From Solea solea (Eukaryota > Chordata > Actinopteri > Pleuronectiformes > Soleidae), in the NCBI RefSeq assembly GCF_958295425.1, contig NC_081149.1, forward strand, positions 23,111,964-23,175,963: 64,000 nt of DNA, in the 5' to 3' direction. Shown piece after piece: positions 22,701 through 34,239 of this stretch. The notes under the pieces were generated by a model. The model was not told where the DNA came from, did not search any database, and worked only from the letters and a program-made list of their open reading frames with translations. Positions within the stretch are counted from its first letter, which is position 1, and each line of letters begins with the position of its first letter. Made by a program: the position numbers and the translations under genes.

Positions 22701-23149
22701 GGGCCCTCCACCAGCTGCCCATGCCCTGCTCTCAGTCCTCTCTGCTGGAGTCTCAGGACACCTACGTCACCCTCAGCAATCACAATGAGAGTGAGCACCA
22801 GGATGACACTCTGGAGGAGGCATTACCCCTCGAGGTGCTGTTTGCTCCCAGAAAACGAGAACTGTGTGAATCCCACTCTGACCTGGGCTCCGGGCAGCAG
22901 AGCTCCGGGTCAGGTCGTCTGTCGTCACAGTCCAGCTTTGAGTACCCGAACCAGGCGTGGGCGAACAAAGGCCCCGGGTACACGTACATGGCAGTGGCAG
23001 ATTCGGGGGTCTCCATGGATTACAGTTCCATGAGCAGATTTGACGACATTGGGAAAGTCGTGATCTACGCCAACGACTACAAGAACGAGATCCCCGCTCA
23101 CAGACCGCCCGTCCTGCCGAGACAGCACGCCGTCCACGACGAGGGCTGA
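19702..23149 (+). CDS. epor: Erythropoietin receptor (class I cytokine receptor)
   Basis: Eight coding exons: 19702-19804, 19942-20077, 20205-20371, 21267-21418, 21514-21670, 21794-21881, 21996-22083 and 22400-23149. They give 546 aa (human 508, also eight exons). The receptor binds erythropoietin at the cell surface and signals through Jak2 and Stat5. A hydrophobic signal peptide opens the protein. Two cysteine pairs lie in the N-terminal fibronectin domain (NPKCFVEGKNDFTCFW and SSQCP...FICHL). WSAWS is at residues 224-228 and a single membrane helix at about 243-264. Box 1, KKIWPIIPTP, is at 272-281, followed by the family-typical GLFTVYGGNFQ. The tail carries DTYVTL near residue 419, and YTYMAVADSG, MDYSS and VIYANDY near the end, all candidate phosphotyrosines. 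The start is the first ATG in frame with the signal peptide. Exon 8 includes a GCA-rich stretch coding for several alanines. Confidence 0.96.
20372..21266 (+). other. epor intron 3 with dispersed-repeat remnant
   Basis: This 895 bp intron contains a repeat fragment at about 20700-21140. It ends GGCCACATGTGGCCCCCGGG then CCAGTTTGACACATG, resembling the widespread fish hAT-type ends that read GTGTCAAACT on the other strand. No open frame of note. Confidence 0.55.
21678..21721. repeat. ATTC tetranucleotide repeat in epor intron 5
   Basis: About ten tandem ATTC units starting eight bases after the exon 5 donor GTGAGAC. The repeat length therefore lies very close to a splice site. Confidence 0.9.
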
Positions 23150-26100
23150 GAACCAGGGCCGCACAGCAGGGCTGCACAGACTTGATCTGGAAATTCACCC
23201 AAAACAACAAAGCCTCATATCAACTGTTAAGACGGGAGGTTTTTTTGGCTCTGACAGAAACAAACTCCTACTTAGTGTAAGCTGAAGGACTCACATCTTT
23301 AGCTTTAGCCAAATCGTTCCTGATCTGTACTTTTCCACCACTATTACACGGGAATGGCAGCTGTGGTTTATGCCAAATACTGATCAGTGTTAAAGGTTTG
23401 TATGTTGGTCTCTCAGTGTCCTGTAGATCAGATCAGGATGTTGTTGTTTTTTGTTTTAATATCATTTACAAATTGAAGCTGAAATGAAATATGTGTGTTT
23501 GAGCTTTTTTGCTATTTTGATGGTATCCTTTGCTCTTCTTAGGCTTAAATAACAGCGTTAAGATAAATACACATTAGAAATATGTAAATGAACAACATGG
23601 ACTCATGCACTTTTCCTTCTGCCGCTCTGACATGTCACACTTGACAGAATTGGATAAACTCTACAATTTTGAAATACAAATCCCGTGAAAAGACAAACCA
23701 GTAATGAAGTGATGATCCATCTCTGTGACCTCGATGTTTTGATTTGAATTCACATACATGAAGGCTGTAGGCTACTCAGTAAATAGACGTGATTGCATGT
23801 CATGTCTATACATTTCTGTTCTCTACGTGAGATTTATTGACAATAATTGAACATAGAATGTCACCTCGTGCCTTACAAAGCTGATAAAACTGTATTTGTA
23901 AATAACTTTATGATGCTTTTTCTATTTTAACTGTTTTATTTTATTCTTTTTTTATTCTAAATTCAAAGGCTTAAGCTTACTTTTTTTTTTTAACTATAAC
24001 TTTACGATTCAAATGTCACCATTATACAACAAATGCTATATTTTCTAATTAGTGTTTTACTTAGCGTTAAGAAGCAGAATATTTCCTTTACTGTTTGTCT
24101 TCTTTAAACATTTGGATTATTATTTTCTGTGGGCAAGTATTAAGTATAAGTAAATTAATAACTGTACCCACTTCAGTTCAGTATTTCACACACAGTTCTC
24201 ACTAACAAGTGGTTCACAGAAAGTGGGAGAGGACAGGGGAACAACTACTAATACTCTACAATGTACAAATATGTGTTTACTTGTAATATACAGTGAATTT
24301 CTCTCTGACTCATTGTTTTCATGAGTTTGTCCTTAAGTTCATGATTTCTTTGCCTGCTGGTGTCAGAAAAAATACAACGTTTTCAACGAGAATCTCTTAT
24401 AATAGATTAAAATAATGTCTTAAAATAGACAAAACTAAAGAAAAAAAGATTCTGTGAGTGATATATATATATATATATATATATATACACGTATATATAA
24501 GATAAGATAATACTTTATTGTCCTTTTGCACAAAAAATTGAAAAGTATAAGGAATGAAGGAATGATTGTATCGGTTCTTTCTACAGCTGCTAATCTTGAA
24601 CCAGAACACGAGAGGCAACGTTGTGACTCTTCCTTTTTGATTCATAGTTACATCATAGACATATAAGGTATAACATTCAACTCACAAAAATATGTATATA
24701 TGTGAATCGTGTTTGTGTAACTTGTCTCTTCTCTTTCTTCTGTATTCCACTCATCTTAGTATCTTAAAGCTGTGGTGCTTTGAGGCTACGTACGTACGAT
24801 ATGTACGTCTACATGTAAACACTGACAGTATAGATCATTAAGAAGATAATGACACTTTAAACAGACAACAGTGAAAATGGAGTGTGAAAGCTGTGAATGT
24901 GTGGATGTGTGTTTATGGCCTCTTGTTTGTTGAGTGGAAAAATAATAGAACACACTTGTTTGAGTTAGGTTTGAAGATGTTTCACCTCACATCTAAGAGG
25001 CTTCTTCACTTCTGAATAACTGGTGGAATCATCCTGGTATTTTGCGTCTGTAGGTTGATAGACAGTGCAGGTTCACCCCCCCCCCCTTGACCAGTTCCCT
25101 TGACCAGTTCCAGGTTATTATTTTCACCTGAGTCCAGGTGTGACAGAGGGTTGTTAGGGTCACCTGTTGAGAGGCTAAAACCCAGGTGAAACATCTTCAC
25201 ACTTAACTCAACCAAGTTCAGTTGCCTCCAGCGATTCTGGTGAGTTAACACTTCACTGCTCCATAAAGTGTGTCCCTCTTCTGCCGTTAACTCCAACCCA
25301 AAGCCTGATTTGAAAAATGCAAAAATGCAAAAAAAAAGAAAGTGGGCTGAGTCCTGAAAGAGGGAGAGGAGGAGGGAGCAGAGCAGTTAGGGGGCGTGGC
25401 CTGGTGGTGATGTGTGACAACAAGTCACAGCTGCAACACAGCGACTAACAGCCTGTGGCAAAAATGTGAACGCAGTAGCTGGTATTTGACCAGAGAGAGG
25501 GAGTAGATATCACAACATATACAGTCAAATGTCAATACTTTACACTAAACTTTCATATGAAAAAAGTGGTTTAACACACTTTCAGATCTGACAGATGGAT
25601 CACATTCTTGTTTCAAAATCCTGTACCCCTTCAGGTATTTGACCTCCACCCATGTAAACATTTTTTTAATTTTTTAATTCTTTATTTATTTTATTGTGAA
25701 TTAAGACTGTGTCAAACCTTGGGTTTGTTTTAGTTTCATTTGTTTGCGGTTATGAAGCTCATTGGCGTATGTTCAGATATGATGATTGTTCTCTTATCAA
25801 CCATCAAGACTGATGATATGATATCTCACCTATCTTTACAAAGTCTGTCCTCCAACTTACCTGATGAGTCACTGGCTGCGGTAACCTGGGAAACAGAGTC
25901 CAGAGAGTAGCAAGCACAACAGGGGCCAACCCAGTAAACACCTGGTAAAAGCCCCCACAAAGATCATCTTATCTGTGCATTTGGTGCATCTGTGCAACGT
26001 TCCACATTTCTGAAACCTGAAAATTAAAACCAAACCAAAGTATCATAACCAATAAATAGATGAACACTAAGATCAATAAGAACTATAGGAGAATTTCCTG
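23150..26100. other. epor 3' flank and epor-cdk5r1 intergenic region
   Basis: No gene recognised. The first kilobase or so is probably epor 3' UTR, but I see no clear AATAAA; ATTAAA near 24403 is a weak candidate. A TA array lies at 24461-24488, followed by a dispersed tail-like fragment (GATAAGATAATACTTTATTG). An unclassified repeat-like block spans about 24960-25300, in which GATGTTTCACCTCACATCTAAG is echoed in reverse by CAGGTGAAACATCTTC. Confidence 0.5.
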
Positions 26101-26149
26101 TGATGGAAGATTAGATTTGATGTTCTTCAGTGAATTCATGTTCTTTTTA

Positions 26150-26595
26150 CTACTCTTCTGCTGAGAAAGAGGGGGAGAGAGAGAGAGAGAGAGAGACTCT
26201 GATTCACAAAAACCTCCATCTCTCTCCCTCTGCAGCCTCCTCCTCCTCTTGTGACTCATGTGGCTGTTTCAGCACCTCGGACAGCGCACCATCTGATAGG
26301 CTGCAGCCTGTCAGCGGCCAATGTCTGGATCAGCAGCAGCATCTCTGCCGCAGCCAATCAGAAGCCGCCATTTCTCCCCTGCATCCAACCCGAACATGCA
26401 CATGCCCGCATCTCTCTCTAATCCCCCCGCCCCCCCTCCCTCTCTCCTTCTCTCTCTCGCGCGCGCAGGGTTTCATAGCTGATGGTCTAAGCCGCAGTCT
26501 ATTTTTGGATTTCATAGTAGCCATTTCCCCCCCTCTCTCTTGTTTTTTTTTATTTTTTATTAACGCCATTGTGTTGATTAAGGAACGCGTTGTTT

Positions 26596-26627
<32 letters not shown>

Positions 26628-27040
26628 ACGAGGTAAGTCACCATCACATCAGTAGCGTGACATTAACAGCCGTGACCGTGTCGGTTTCCCACTCCTCAAT
26701 GGAAGACATCTTCCCACGCTCGGGAGTGAAGCTCGTGCCGCATCTGTTGTGCATCAGTATTCCCATCGAGGAGCGGGGGAATTCTCTACAGATGAAGATT
26801 TGAAAATTACAAAAAAATCTAATCAAAAAGACAGGAGGAGGGAGGCAGCAGCAGCAGCCGCCGCCTGCAACGCTGGGGTTTTACGTTTGTCATCAGGGTC
26901 CGATCCGTTTTTCACGGCCTGGACCCTCTGGTGGTGTGGACAGCAGCGGGTGGGAAGCGTTCTGACTCCTTCACCGCATATTCCCACAAGATAAGGAGGC
27001 AAGTCAATGGATTTTAAAGGAAGAAACAACTGATCAGAAG
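26150..27040 (+). promoter_or_regulatory. Probable cdk5r1 promoter and 5' untranslated exon
   Basis: A GC-richer block with two CCAAT boxes (GGCCAATG near 26317 and AGCCAATCAG near 26352), a pyrimidine-rich and CGCGCGCG stretch near 26440-26466, and two good splice donors, GAG|GTAAGT at 26632/26633 and AAG|GTAGGA at 27040/27041. A matching 3' splice site (branch-like TACTAAC at 29531-29537, then TTTTCCCACAG ending at 29562) lies 109 bases before the cdk5r1 start codon. The layout of a 5' UTR exon spliced to the coding exon is therefore likely. The transcription start is not determined. Confidence 0.5.
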
Positions 27041-29562
27041 GTAGGACATGCACAGAGGGGGGTTATTTTTTTTTTACAGCACATGACACAAATCTGTATT
27101 TTTCTGGACCTGCAAAGGATGAGTAAAGCCCACAGAGAAGGCCCTGAGATGATAAAAAAAATAAAAAATACCCAACAGCACAGACATGATTCCATCACCA
27201 TCATTTAATGCACCAGTGCGGCACCAGGCTTCTGTTTCCCACATGAATCTGTTCAAAAGAATACATGATGCACAGTAAACACCATCACCATTGCATTGTG
27301 TTTGTTTAGACTGTTGCATGGCTGATGTTTGTGAAGCTGCCTTATGTTGGAGGGGGGTGGGGGTGTGAGGGGGGGTAGGGGGCGTTTTCCAGGCTTCCAT
27401 TTTGAAGCTAAGATGGATGCTTGTGCACACTTGTTTCTTAATGCCTCTGTGGCCTTATCTACAGTCTTATATAACGACCTGACGAGCAGCAGTAGGTGGG
27501 CGACACTGGGGACAGGACACAGTTCTGGTGAAATAAGCGCGGTGAGACATTCTGTGTGTGTGTGTTATGTGAGGAGACTTAATTACACACATTAAAGCTC
27601 CATCAGTGATTAAAACCCCACTGGAAACCAAAGTGGTTGTTGCTGATGTTCTTCGTGGACGCTCAGTGTCAGGGACAGGAAGCAGGGAGATGCTGTGTTC
27701 TCAAAGGCAGCAATTTATGCAACAACAGATTTTCTATTCCAGTTTCAGGCATGTTGTCTCTAAGATTAAAAAGAAAAGGGGAGGGGCTTGCATGCAATGT
27801 TTTCAATCAATCAATTGTTTATTTATAAAGCACTTTACTATACTGTATCTGCAAGTATCTGTATCAATAAATTAGCAGGAAACCATAAGGAAAACTAATG
27901 AAATAAGAGGGAAAGTGTCACTGGGCTGCTGAATATTAAAAGCCATTCTAAATAAATATGTTCAGTTAAGGTCAGTGATAAAAAAAAACACAGATCAGGT
28001 GTTAACCTGTTCCAGAGGTTAGGAACAGTCACTCTAACTCTAACCTGATGAGCGTAAAACTCTCATGTAAACGGCCAATGTTTTGTTAAGTTGTAATAGA
28101 AGAATACTGTATCTAAGGTATTCTTTAAAATGTATTCTTCACAACATTGGACAACGTTTTGGTTCTCTCAATGTTTAGGGAAAGTTAGGCTCCCACCTAC
28201 TCCTAACAGTGTAAATTTTCCCTTCTTATCTTATCTTATCTTAATCTTATCTTACCTTAACCCTCAGGGAAAGTTTTTGGTTTGGTTGTAACCTTAGGAG
28301 GACGATCTTTGAACATTGTGTGTAAGTAGGGCTGCTGGTCAGGAAATCAGAAAACTCCACCATAAATAGGAGGAAAAAATTAATTAATAATAAATAAAAT
28401 TAATAATTAAAATAAATGAAACCAAACTTTAAATAAACTGCAATCCTTGTGATGACATGTCCCTATCAATTAAATTCAAGTCCCCAAACCTCAGCAACAA
28501 TGATAGGAAAAAATACATTCATTCTAGCTTTTTGTGCAGTTATGAGTCATATTCTATAAAATCATCCTGAGGTGAAGCCCTGGGAAAAATTGTATCCTGA
28601 ATGAATGAAAGAAACAGAAACCCACTCTCTACTGTAGGCTGAGTAAGACTATGACGTGTTTAAAAGTGTCAGCTTTTAAGTGAACCTTGATTTTGTTACA
28701 AAAAGTCATCATCCAGGATGACAAACCTTTTCCTGGAGCTTTCAAGATCTCATGTCAGGATCTTTGTCTTTGAGGATTGAGTTTGTTCATTTGTGATGAG
28801 AGCAGCAAATCAAGCAAGAAATCTGTGGTTGAAGCCAGTTGTAAGGTTTCTCTCCTCATAAGAATGGTTACAACAAGTTCACAATATAATATGTATCATG
28901 ATTTTGTGACAGTATCCACACTATGATATGAGTAGCTTGAGACTCTTATGTAACTTTAAGTGCTCGTCTCTATGAAGAAAGCTGGGAAAAGGTGTTTTAA
29001 TTCAAGTGTGTCAAACACAGGTTTTTAGACATGTATCTCTCACCTTCTAAATCCTTAGTTGTCCACGACCAAAAAATGCTCTCGCTTTAGTTTTCACAGT
29101 AAACATCTTGAAATCTCTTGAGCTGTCACGCTGTCATGAGGAAGCAGGGTTGAATCAGGATGTGACCTCGTACACAGTGTTACTGGCATTCCCCAACATT
29201 TAGGTCACAGCAGTCTGGCACAGAGTCTGCATATTGGAGGGTTTTTGTCAGTCCAGCAAAATGAACCCACCTGGGACCATGATCTCTGTATTACTCACTT
29301 CACAAACTGCAGTTTCTGCTCAGAAGACGTGTGGTTTGATAATGTCACAGGTCCATGACTGTCAGGAAACACCTCTGTTATCATGACAAGTTTCATCCCA
29401 TCATCTTATCAGTTTGCTCTGTTGTCATGGTAGCTTGGACATCGGGGACAGCGCCATGATAGTAGCCAGTCATGAAAACTAAGCATCCATCCCTAAATAA
29501 TTGAAATGAATCTCTATAACAAATACAAACTACTAACACTACTTCCTGTTGTTTTCCCACAG
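27041..29562 (+). other. Probable 5' UTR intron of cdk5r1
   Basis: No coding content recognised. It contains a SINE/LINE tail-like fragment at about 27805-27850 (CAATTGTTTATTTATAAAGCAC) and a TTATC-type short repeat at about 28225-28255. The rest is plain AT-rich sequence. Confidence 0.45.
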
Positions 29563-29671
29563 CTTTGACTTCCTCTAGAAGTGTCACTTTAATCTTCTCA
29601 AAGCTCGCTCAAAGAGCTTTCTCACCCCACTACTCCCTACTCCACTGTGTCGCTACCTGTTGCAAGGCATC

Positions 29672-31567
29672 ATGGGTACAGTGCTGTCGTTGTCTCCCAG
29701 CTACCGGAAGGCGGCGCTGTTCGAGGACGGCCCGGCTACAGTGGGCCACTACACAGCCGTGCAGAACAGCAAGAATGCCAAGGACGCTGCCGCAGCTGCA
29801 AAGTCCCTCAAACGGCCTTCCATTATTAGCGTGCTGCCATGGAAACGAATCGTGGCTGTGTCGGCGAAGAGGAAGGGCTCCAAGAAGCTGCAGTCAGAGG
29901 GCGGGGACGGCGGGAAGGGGAGCTCCCCGGAAGGTCACGCCACCGCCACATCCGGCTCGGCCTCCAACAGTCTGAAGCTGAAGAAGTCGCAGTCCTGTGC
30001 GAACCTTTCATCTTACACATCCAGCCAGGACCCCGCGACCACCACGACCACTACCTCCTCTCACCTGCCCACCTCTAAGACCCTGGCTAATGTAGCTACT
30101 GTAGCTGTCAAAAAGAATTCCCTCACAGGCTCTGGGATCCAGCCATCTACTGCAGCAGGCACGCCGAAACGTGTCATTGTCCAGGTAACTCTTTATTTTC
30201 TTCTGTCACGGAGAAATTGTGATTTAAAATTATTGTTAGCACAATCAGTTTAACGAGTCATTAACAGCGTTACACAAACCCATTTTAATGGCGTAAATTT
30301 TTCGCGAGATTAACGTTCTTTTTGGTAGAGAAAAAAAAATGTAGTTTTTTTTCACATGCTGTACAACTAGTAACATTAGAAAAACTACAACACCACAACG
30401 GATCTAGCTAGACTGAAAACAAAAAAACAGGCACACGAGCCTGCCAGAGAGTATAGGCTAACGTTACGTTTCGAGTGGATGGCGAGCGCTGTGCGCTTCT
30501 CCGTCTCCAAGCGGGCTCTCCGTACCCAACGCAGCCTGGATTATTTCTCAACGCACTCCCCACATCCAAGTAATGATGTATGCAGTGTTACCAACCAAGC
30601 TGGCAGACCCCCGAACTGTAGTAAGGAGACCACAGAAGACAGCTAGCTGCTTTAGCTCGGATTAGCATGTTACGGCAACAACACATTAAACCCCGGGACC
30701 CTTTTATTATTGTGCGGCTCTCACAATTAGAGGAATAACTCAAAATATGCAGGGTGACAGAGATATTGTCATTGAGATAATATATATGAGGGGGCTTGTG
30801 CACCTGGTAAGGATGCATCCTGGACGCCTCCCTGGTGAGGTGTTCAGGACACGTCCCACTGGGAGGAGGCCTCGGGGAAGACCCAGGACTCGCTGGAGAG
30901 ACTATGTCTCTCGTTTGGCCTGGGAACGCCTCGGGATTCCCCCAGAAGATCTTGATGAAGTGGCCGGGGAGAGGGAAGTCTGGGCTAACTTAAGCTTGCA
31001 TCTTAAATACCTCATCCTTGCCTTATTTTTATCTTCCCTTCTCTCTCTCTCTCCTGCGTTCTTTTCTCAACCTAGGCTTCCACCAGTGAACTGATGCGCA
31101 GCCTGGGTGAGTTCCTGTGTCGACGCTGTTATCGTCTGAAGCGTCTCTCCCCGACGGATCCGGTGCTGTGGCTGCGCAGTGTGGACCGCTCCCTCCTCTT
31201 ACAGGGCTGGCAGGACCAGGGCTTCATCACTCCGGCCAACGTAGTCTTCCTCTACATGCTGTGCCGCGACGTGGTCTCCGCCGAGGTGGCCTCCGAGCGG
31301 GAGCTGCAGGCCTCGCTGCTCACCTGCCTCTACCTGTCCTACTCCTACATGGGCAACGAGATCTCCTACCCGCTGAAGCCTTTCCTGGTGGAGGCAGAGA
31401 AGGAAGCCTTCTGGGACCGCTGCCTGGAGATCATCAACCGCATGAGTGGCAAGATGCTTCAGATCAACACCGACCCCCACTACTTCACCCAAGTGTTTGC
31501 CGACCTGAAGAACGAGAGCAAGAAAGAAGAGGAGAAGACCAAACTCCTCATAGGCCTCGACCGATAA
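29672..31567 (+). CDS. cdk5r1: Cyclin-dependent kinase 5 activator 1 (p35)
   Basis: Two coding exons, 29672-30184 and 31076-31567, encode 334 aa (human p35 is 307). p35 binds and activates Cdk5 in neurons and is membrane-anchored through N-myristoylation. [13 protein letters not shown] supplies the myristoylation glycine at position 2. [19 protein letters not shown], the basic segment, follows near residues 50-68. [10 protein letters not shown] (residues 162-171, with Thr164 matching human Thr138) closes exon 1. Exon 2 carries the cyclin-fold Cdk5-binding domain, including [46 protein letters not shown] and the C-terminal LLIGLDR. p39 (cdk5r2) is less likely because the N-terminus and C-terminus match p35. 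The start is the ATG within GGCATCATGGGT that gives the conserved [10 protein letters not shown]. Odd points: the intron in the coding region, a longer alanine- and threonine-rich linker, and a changed calpain-cleavage region ([11 protein letters not shown]). Confidence 0.95.
30185..31075 (+). other. Phase-0 intron inside the cdk5r1 coding sequence
   Basis: The donor CAG|GTAACT at 30185 and the acceptor TTTTCTCAACCTAG ending at 31075 bound 891 bases. Removing them joins ...VIVQ exactly to ASTSEL..., the uninterrupted p35 sequence. The acceptor is preceded by a strong pyrimidine tract. The intron holds transposon remnants: a segment near 30255-30325 with TTAACAGCG and CGCGAGATTAACG, typical of fish hAT-like repeats, and a LINE ORF2 fragment near 30790-30990. 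Confidence 0.9.
30790..30990 (+). pseudogene. LINE retrotransposon ORF2 C-terminal fragment
   Basis: The + strand frame reads [10 protein letters not shown], then [20 protein letters not shown], then [19 protein letters not shown]. This is the conserved segment near the C-terminus of non-LTR retrotransposon proteins that are widespread in fish. It has no reverse transcriptase core, start or full frame, so it is a dead 5'-truncated remnant in sense orientation in the cdk5r1 intron. Confidence 0.75.
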
Positions 31568-34100
31568 GAGGGAGCTTGGAGGGGGGTGGGGGGGGAGTGA
31601 GTGAGTGTGGAGGGATAGATAGAAAGATTGGTTGTGGTGATCGGTGGAGTGACGGGTGGATAGTGCTACTTTGGGGCAGTGCTGTTGTCTGGCGTCTCTA
31701 CTGGTTTACGATGAGTGAAATTTCTTATTTGCAACCCACGACAAAAAAAAAAGCTAGAGATTGAATCATTTCAGTTTGATAATGTGCCATTTAAACATTT
31801 TACCAAAACGCAAGAGATAAAATCAGGGTTGTTGAAGTGACTTGTTGCTGTCCTGAGTCTGAGATGAGTTAGAAACACCAGACAACACAGATATTCACAT
31901 AAATAATGGTGAATGTTATTATAGAGATAAAAAAAAAAGGTATTGATATTGTGTGATAGGCATTTTCACCATAGGGGAAATGTCGGCGTAATTTAATGAA
32001 GAATCGCACTGCTGCATGAGGTCACCTCATAATATGTCCTTGCACATGACCGCCTGCTTATTGCCAACTCCATTTTTCCCTTTTCCCTACTTTCCTGCCT
32101 GAGCTTACTGCACTCACCAACACTAGCTGCGAGGCCCACTGTTGAAACCTAGAGAGCATTAACTCTCTTTAATTCCATGATATGGATGAGCGAGAATCAA
32201 CCACGACCAAAATGTGAAAATTACATTTTACCAACCGCGTGCAATTGTACTATAGTGGATTAGTTTTATCCATGTGGAACATAAAGTACTGTATCTTCAG
32301 GAGAGTGTTTGGGTTCATCCAGCCAAATCTGCTATGAATTGGAAGATCAGTTGTTTTTCTGTTTTATAAGAGTATAAAATGCTAATTTTGGGAAGCTGAA
32401 AGTGTTAATTGTTACAGAAGCCGGAATGCAAACTGTTTACATTTACAAAATTGACAAGGGAAAATGCAATACTGACCCCCGAGGGCACATTTACACGAGG
32501 AATTGTTGAATTCCTTCCTGTCCCCTGCACTTTGTCTTGCAGTCCATATTGGTGCTGTATTGAATGATCACGAGCAAGAAAGAAAGAATTCTGCTTTAAA
32601 ACACTGCGCTCGTGTTGTGTGCGTCATACGTATGAATATGAATGATTGGCAGAGCTGAGCTGATGTTCAGAGGCTGGATCACATGATCCATGTCAGCTGA
32701 TGGCAAACATCAGAATGATAGGGAATGACTTGGCGTGCGGGTGTGTTGAGCGACGGGGGACAAAGTGCAAAATGTGACTTTTCCTCTTCTGCAGCAGCAG
32801 CAGCGTTAACGTTGCTGTCGCTGCTCGACACGAGGGACTGAGGTTTGAAGTGTCCAGCCCCGTCCTCTGTCCCCTCCCCGTCCCCCGCGCTACTCATCAC
32901 TCTTGGACAAACAACATGGACGTTTCCATGCTGGTCTGAACCAGTCCTGTCCTGTGTGGATACGGTCCAGTCCAGTTCATATCTAGAGACTGGTCCACTG
33001 ACCTCGCTCATTCAGTCGTTTGATATGCATGTGTGCTTCTATAGGTTTCCTGGCGGCATGCTGCTGTGTGTTTTGGACACACTGCACCACACGTCACAGA
33101 AGAGACTGAGCATTCGCCGTGCTGCACTACTGAAGGCCGAGCTCTGTGATGTGACATCCACTCAGCATCAGGGTTCTCTGACGCGTCAGAGGCCGGTTGT
33201 GTCCGTGCGTCGCAGATAACGACAAAATCTGAGGAGCAAAACCGCCACCATTGTTGATTCGACCTTAAATGGCTCTAATTTCAGAGTTGCACAAAAGACT
33301 GGAGGGATTTAGAAAGAGAAAGCTGTCACGTAACGTGACAGAAGAACAATACATTTCCCACAATGCAATCAGAAAGCACATGTCAGACTCTATTTAGTCT
33401 CAAACCCAAACAAATATTGCTAATATTGCTCACCTCAATGTGTGGCAGGAAATCGCGTTTTAAGACAAAAGGAGAATGAAGAGACTCCATGCTCCGACGA
33501 TGTCACATCACTGAGTGTTCTTTGTTTTAAAGAAAAAACCTCTGCCTTCTCAAACGGAGCAGAGACCTCGTGCCATAATCATTCTAAAGACTCGTTATTT
33601 AATACACACGATGGAGTGACACCATGAGCCAACTGAACAACGAGGAAGACTCTGGTGATGAAGCTTTTCCACAGTGTTGTTGTTTCAGGTATCAGTCATG
33701 CAGACCAGAATAGAGGGACTTTGAGAGGGATGTTATGATGCAGGGAGGCGGCTTTATGTGCCACAAGAACTCAACTGGTATCGTCAAAAGCTGGAGAGTA
33801 CGAAGCATTCACTTCACATAGGAAGGTATTGAAATACAGATATGACAGAGTGGGATGCCTGTTTCCAGGTGTGCTGTCTCCACAGTAGAGATGAGAGACA
33901 ATGTGTCGGGATGACGACCGTGCTGAGGGTTCCGTGCTGTTTATACACAGAAACAAACAAAAGAAAAAACACGTAGCCTTGATCCAGAGTCAGACCTCAT
34001 AAAATATGAATACGATAAAATATGCACGTGAAGAATGAATCCATGGCAAACAGCTCGTTTACATGTACTTTATTATTAGTAGCATTTCTCCCACTTTAAT
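31568..34100 (+). other. cdk5r1 3' untranslated region and flank
   Basis: No coding content. The G-rich stretch right after the stop (about 31578-31600) and the GATAGATAGA run at about 31612-31622 are simple sequence. Mammalian p35 transcripts have a long 3' UTR, so part of this stretch is probably transcribed. I see no decisive polyadenylation signal; AATAAA at 34788-34793 is the clearest hexamer but is distant. Confidence 0.45.
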
Positions 34101-34146
34101 TTTGCTTGTATTTATTTTGATGGTAGGTTTGATGAAGTAAAATATA

Positions 34147-34186
<40 letters not shown>

Positions 34187-34199
34187 GTATACACACACA

Positions 34200-34236
<37 letters not shown>
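34147..34236. repeat. Twin TA microsatellites
   Basis: Two TA arrays, about 34147-34182 and 34205-34236, separated by about 22 bases of ATATGTATACACACACAAAC. Short frames in this block are repeat translation. Confidence 0.9.
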
Positions 34237-34237
<1 letters not shown>

Positions 34238-34239
34238 CA

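Noticed and set aside
22248..23210. Long frames on the reverse strand and other frames over epor exon 8
   Set aside because: They are shadows of the GC-rich epor tail exon, whose + frame carries the receptor's tyrosine motifs.
29660..29671. An upstream TTG start for cdk5r1 giving four extra residues
   Set aside because: The ATG at 29672 yields the conserved myristoylated [10 protein letters not shown] terminus; extra residues would block myristoylation.
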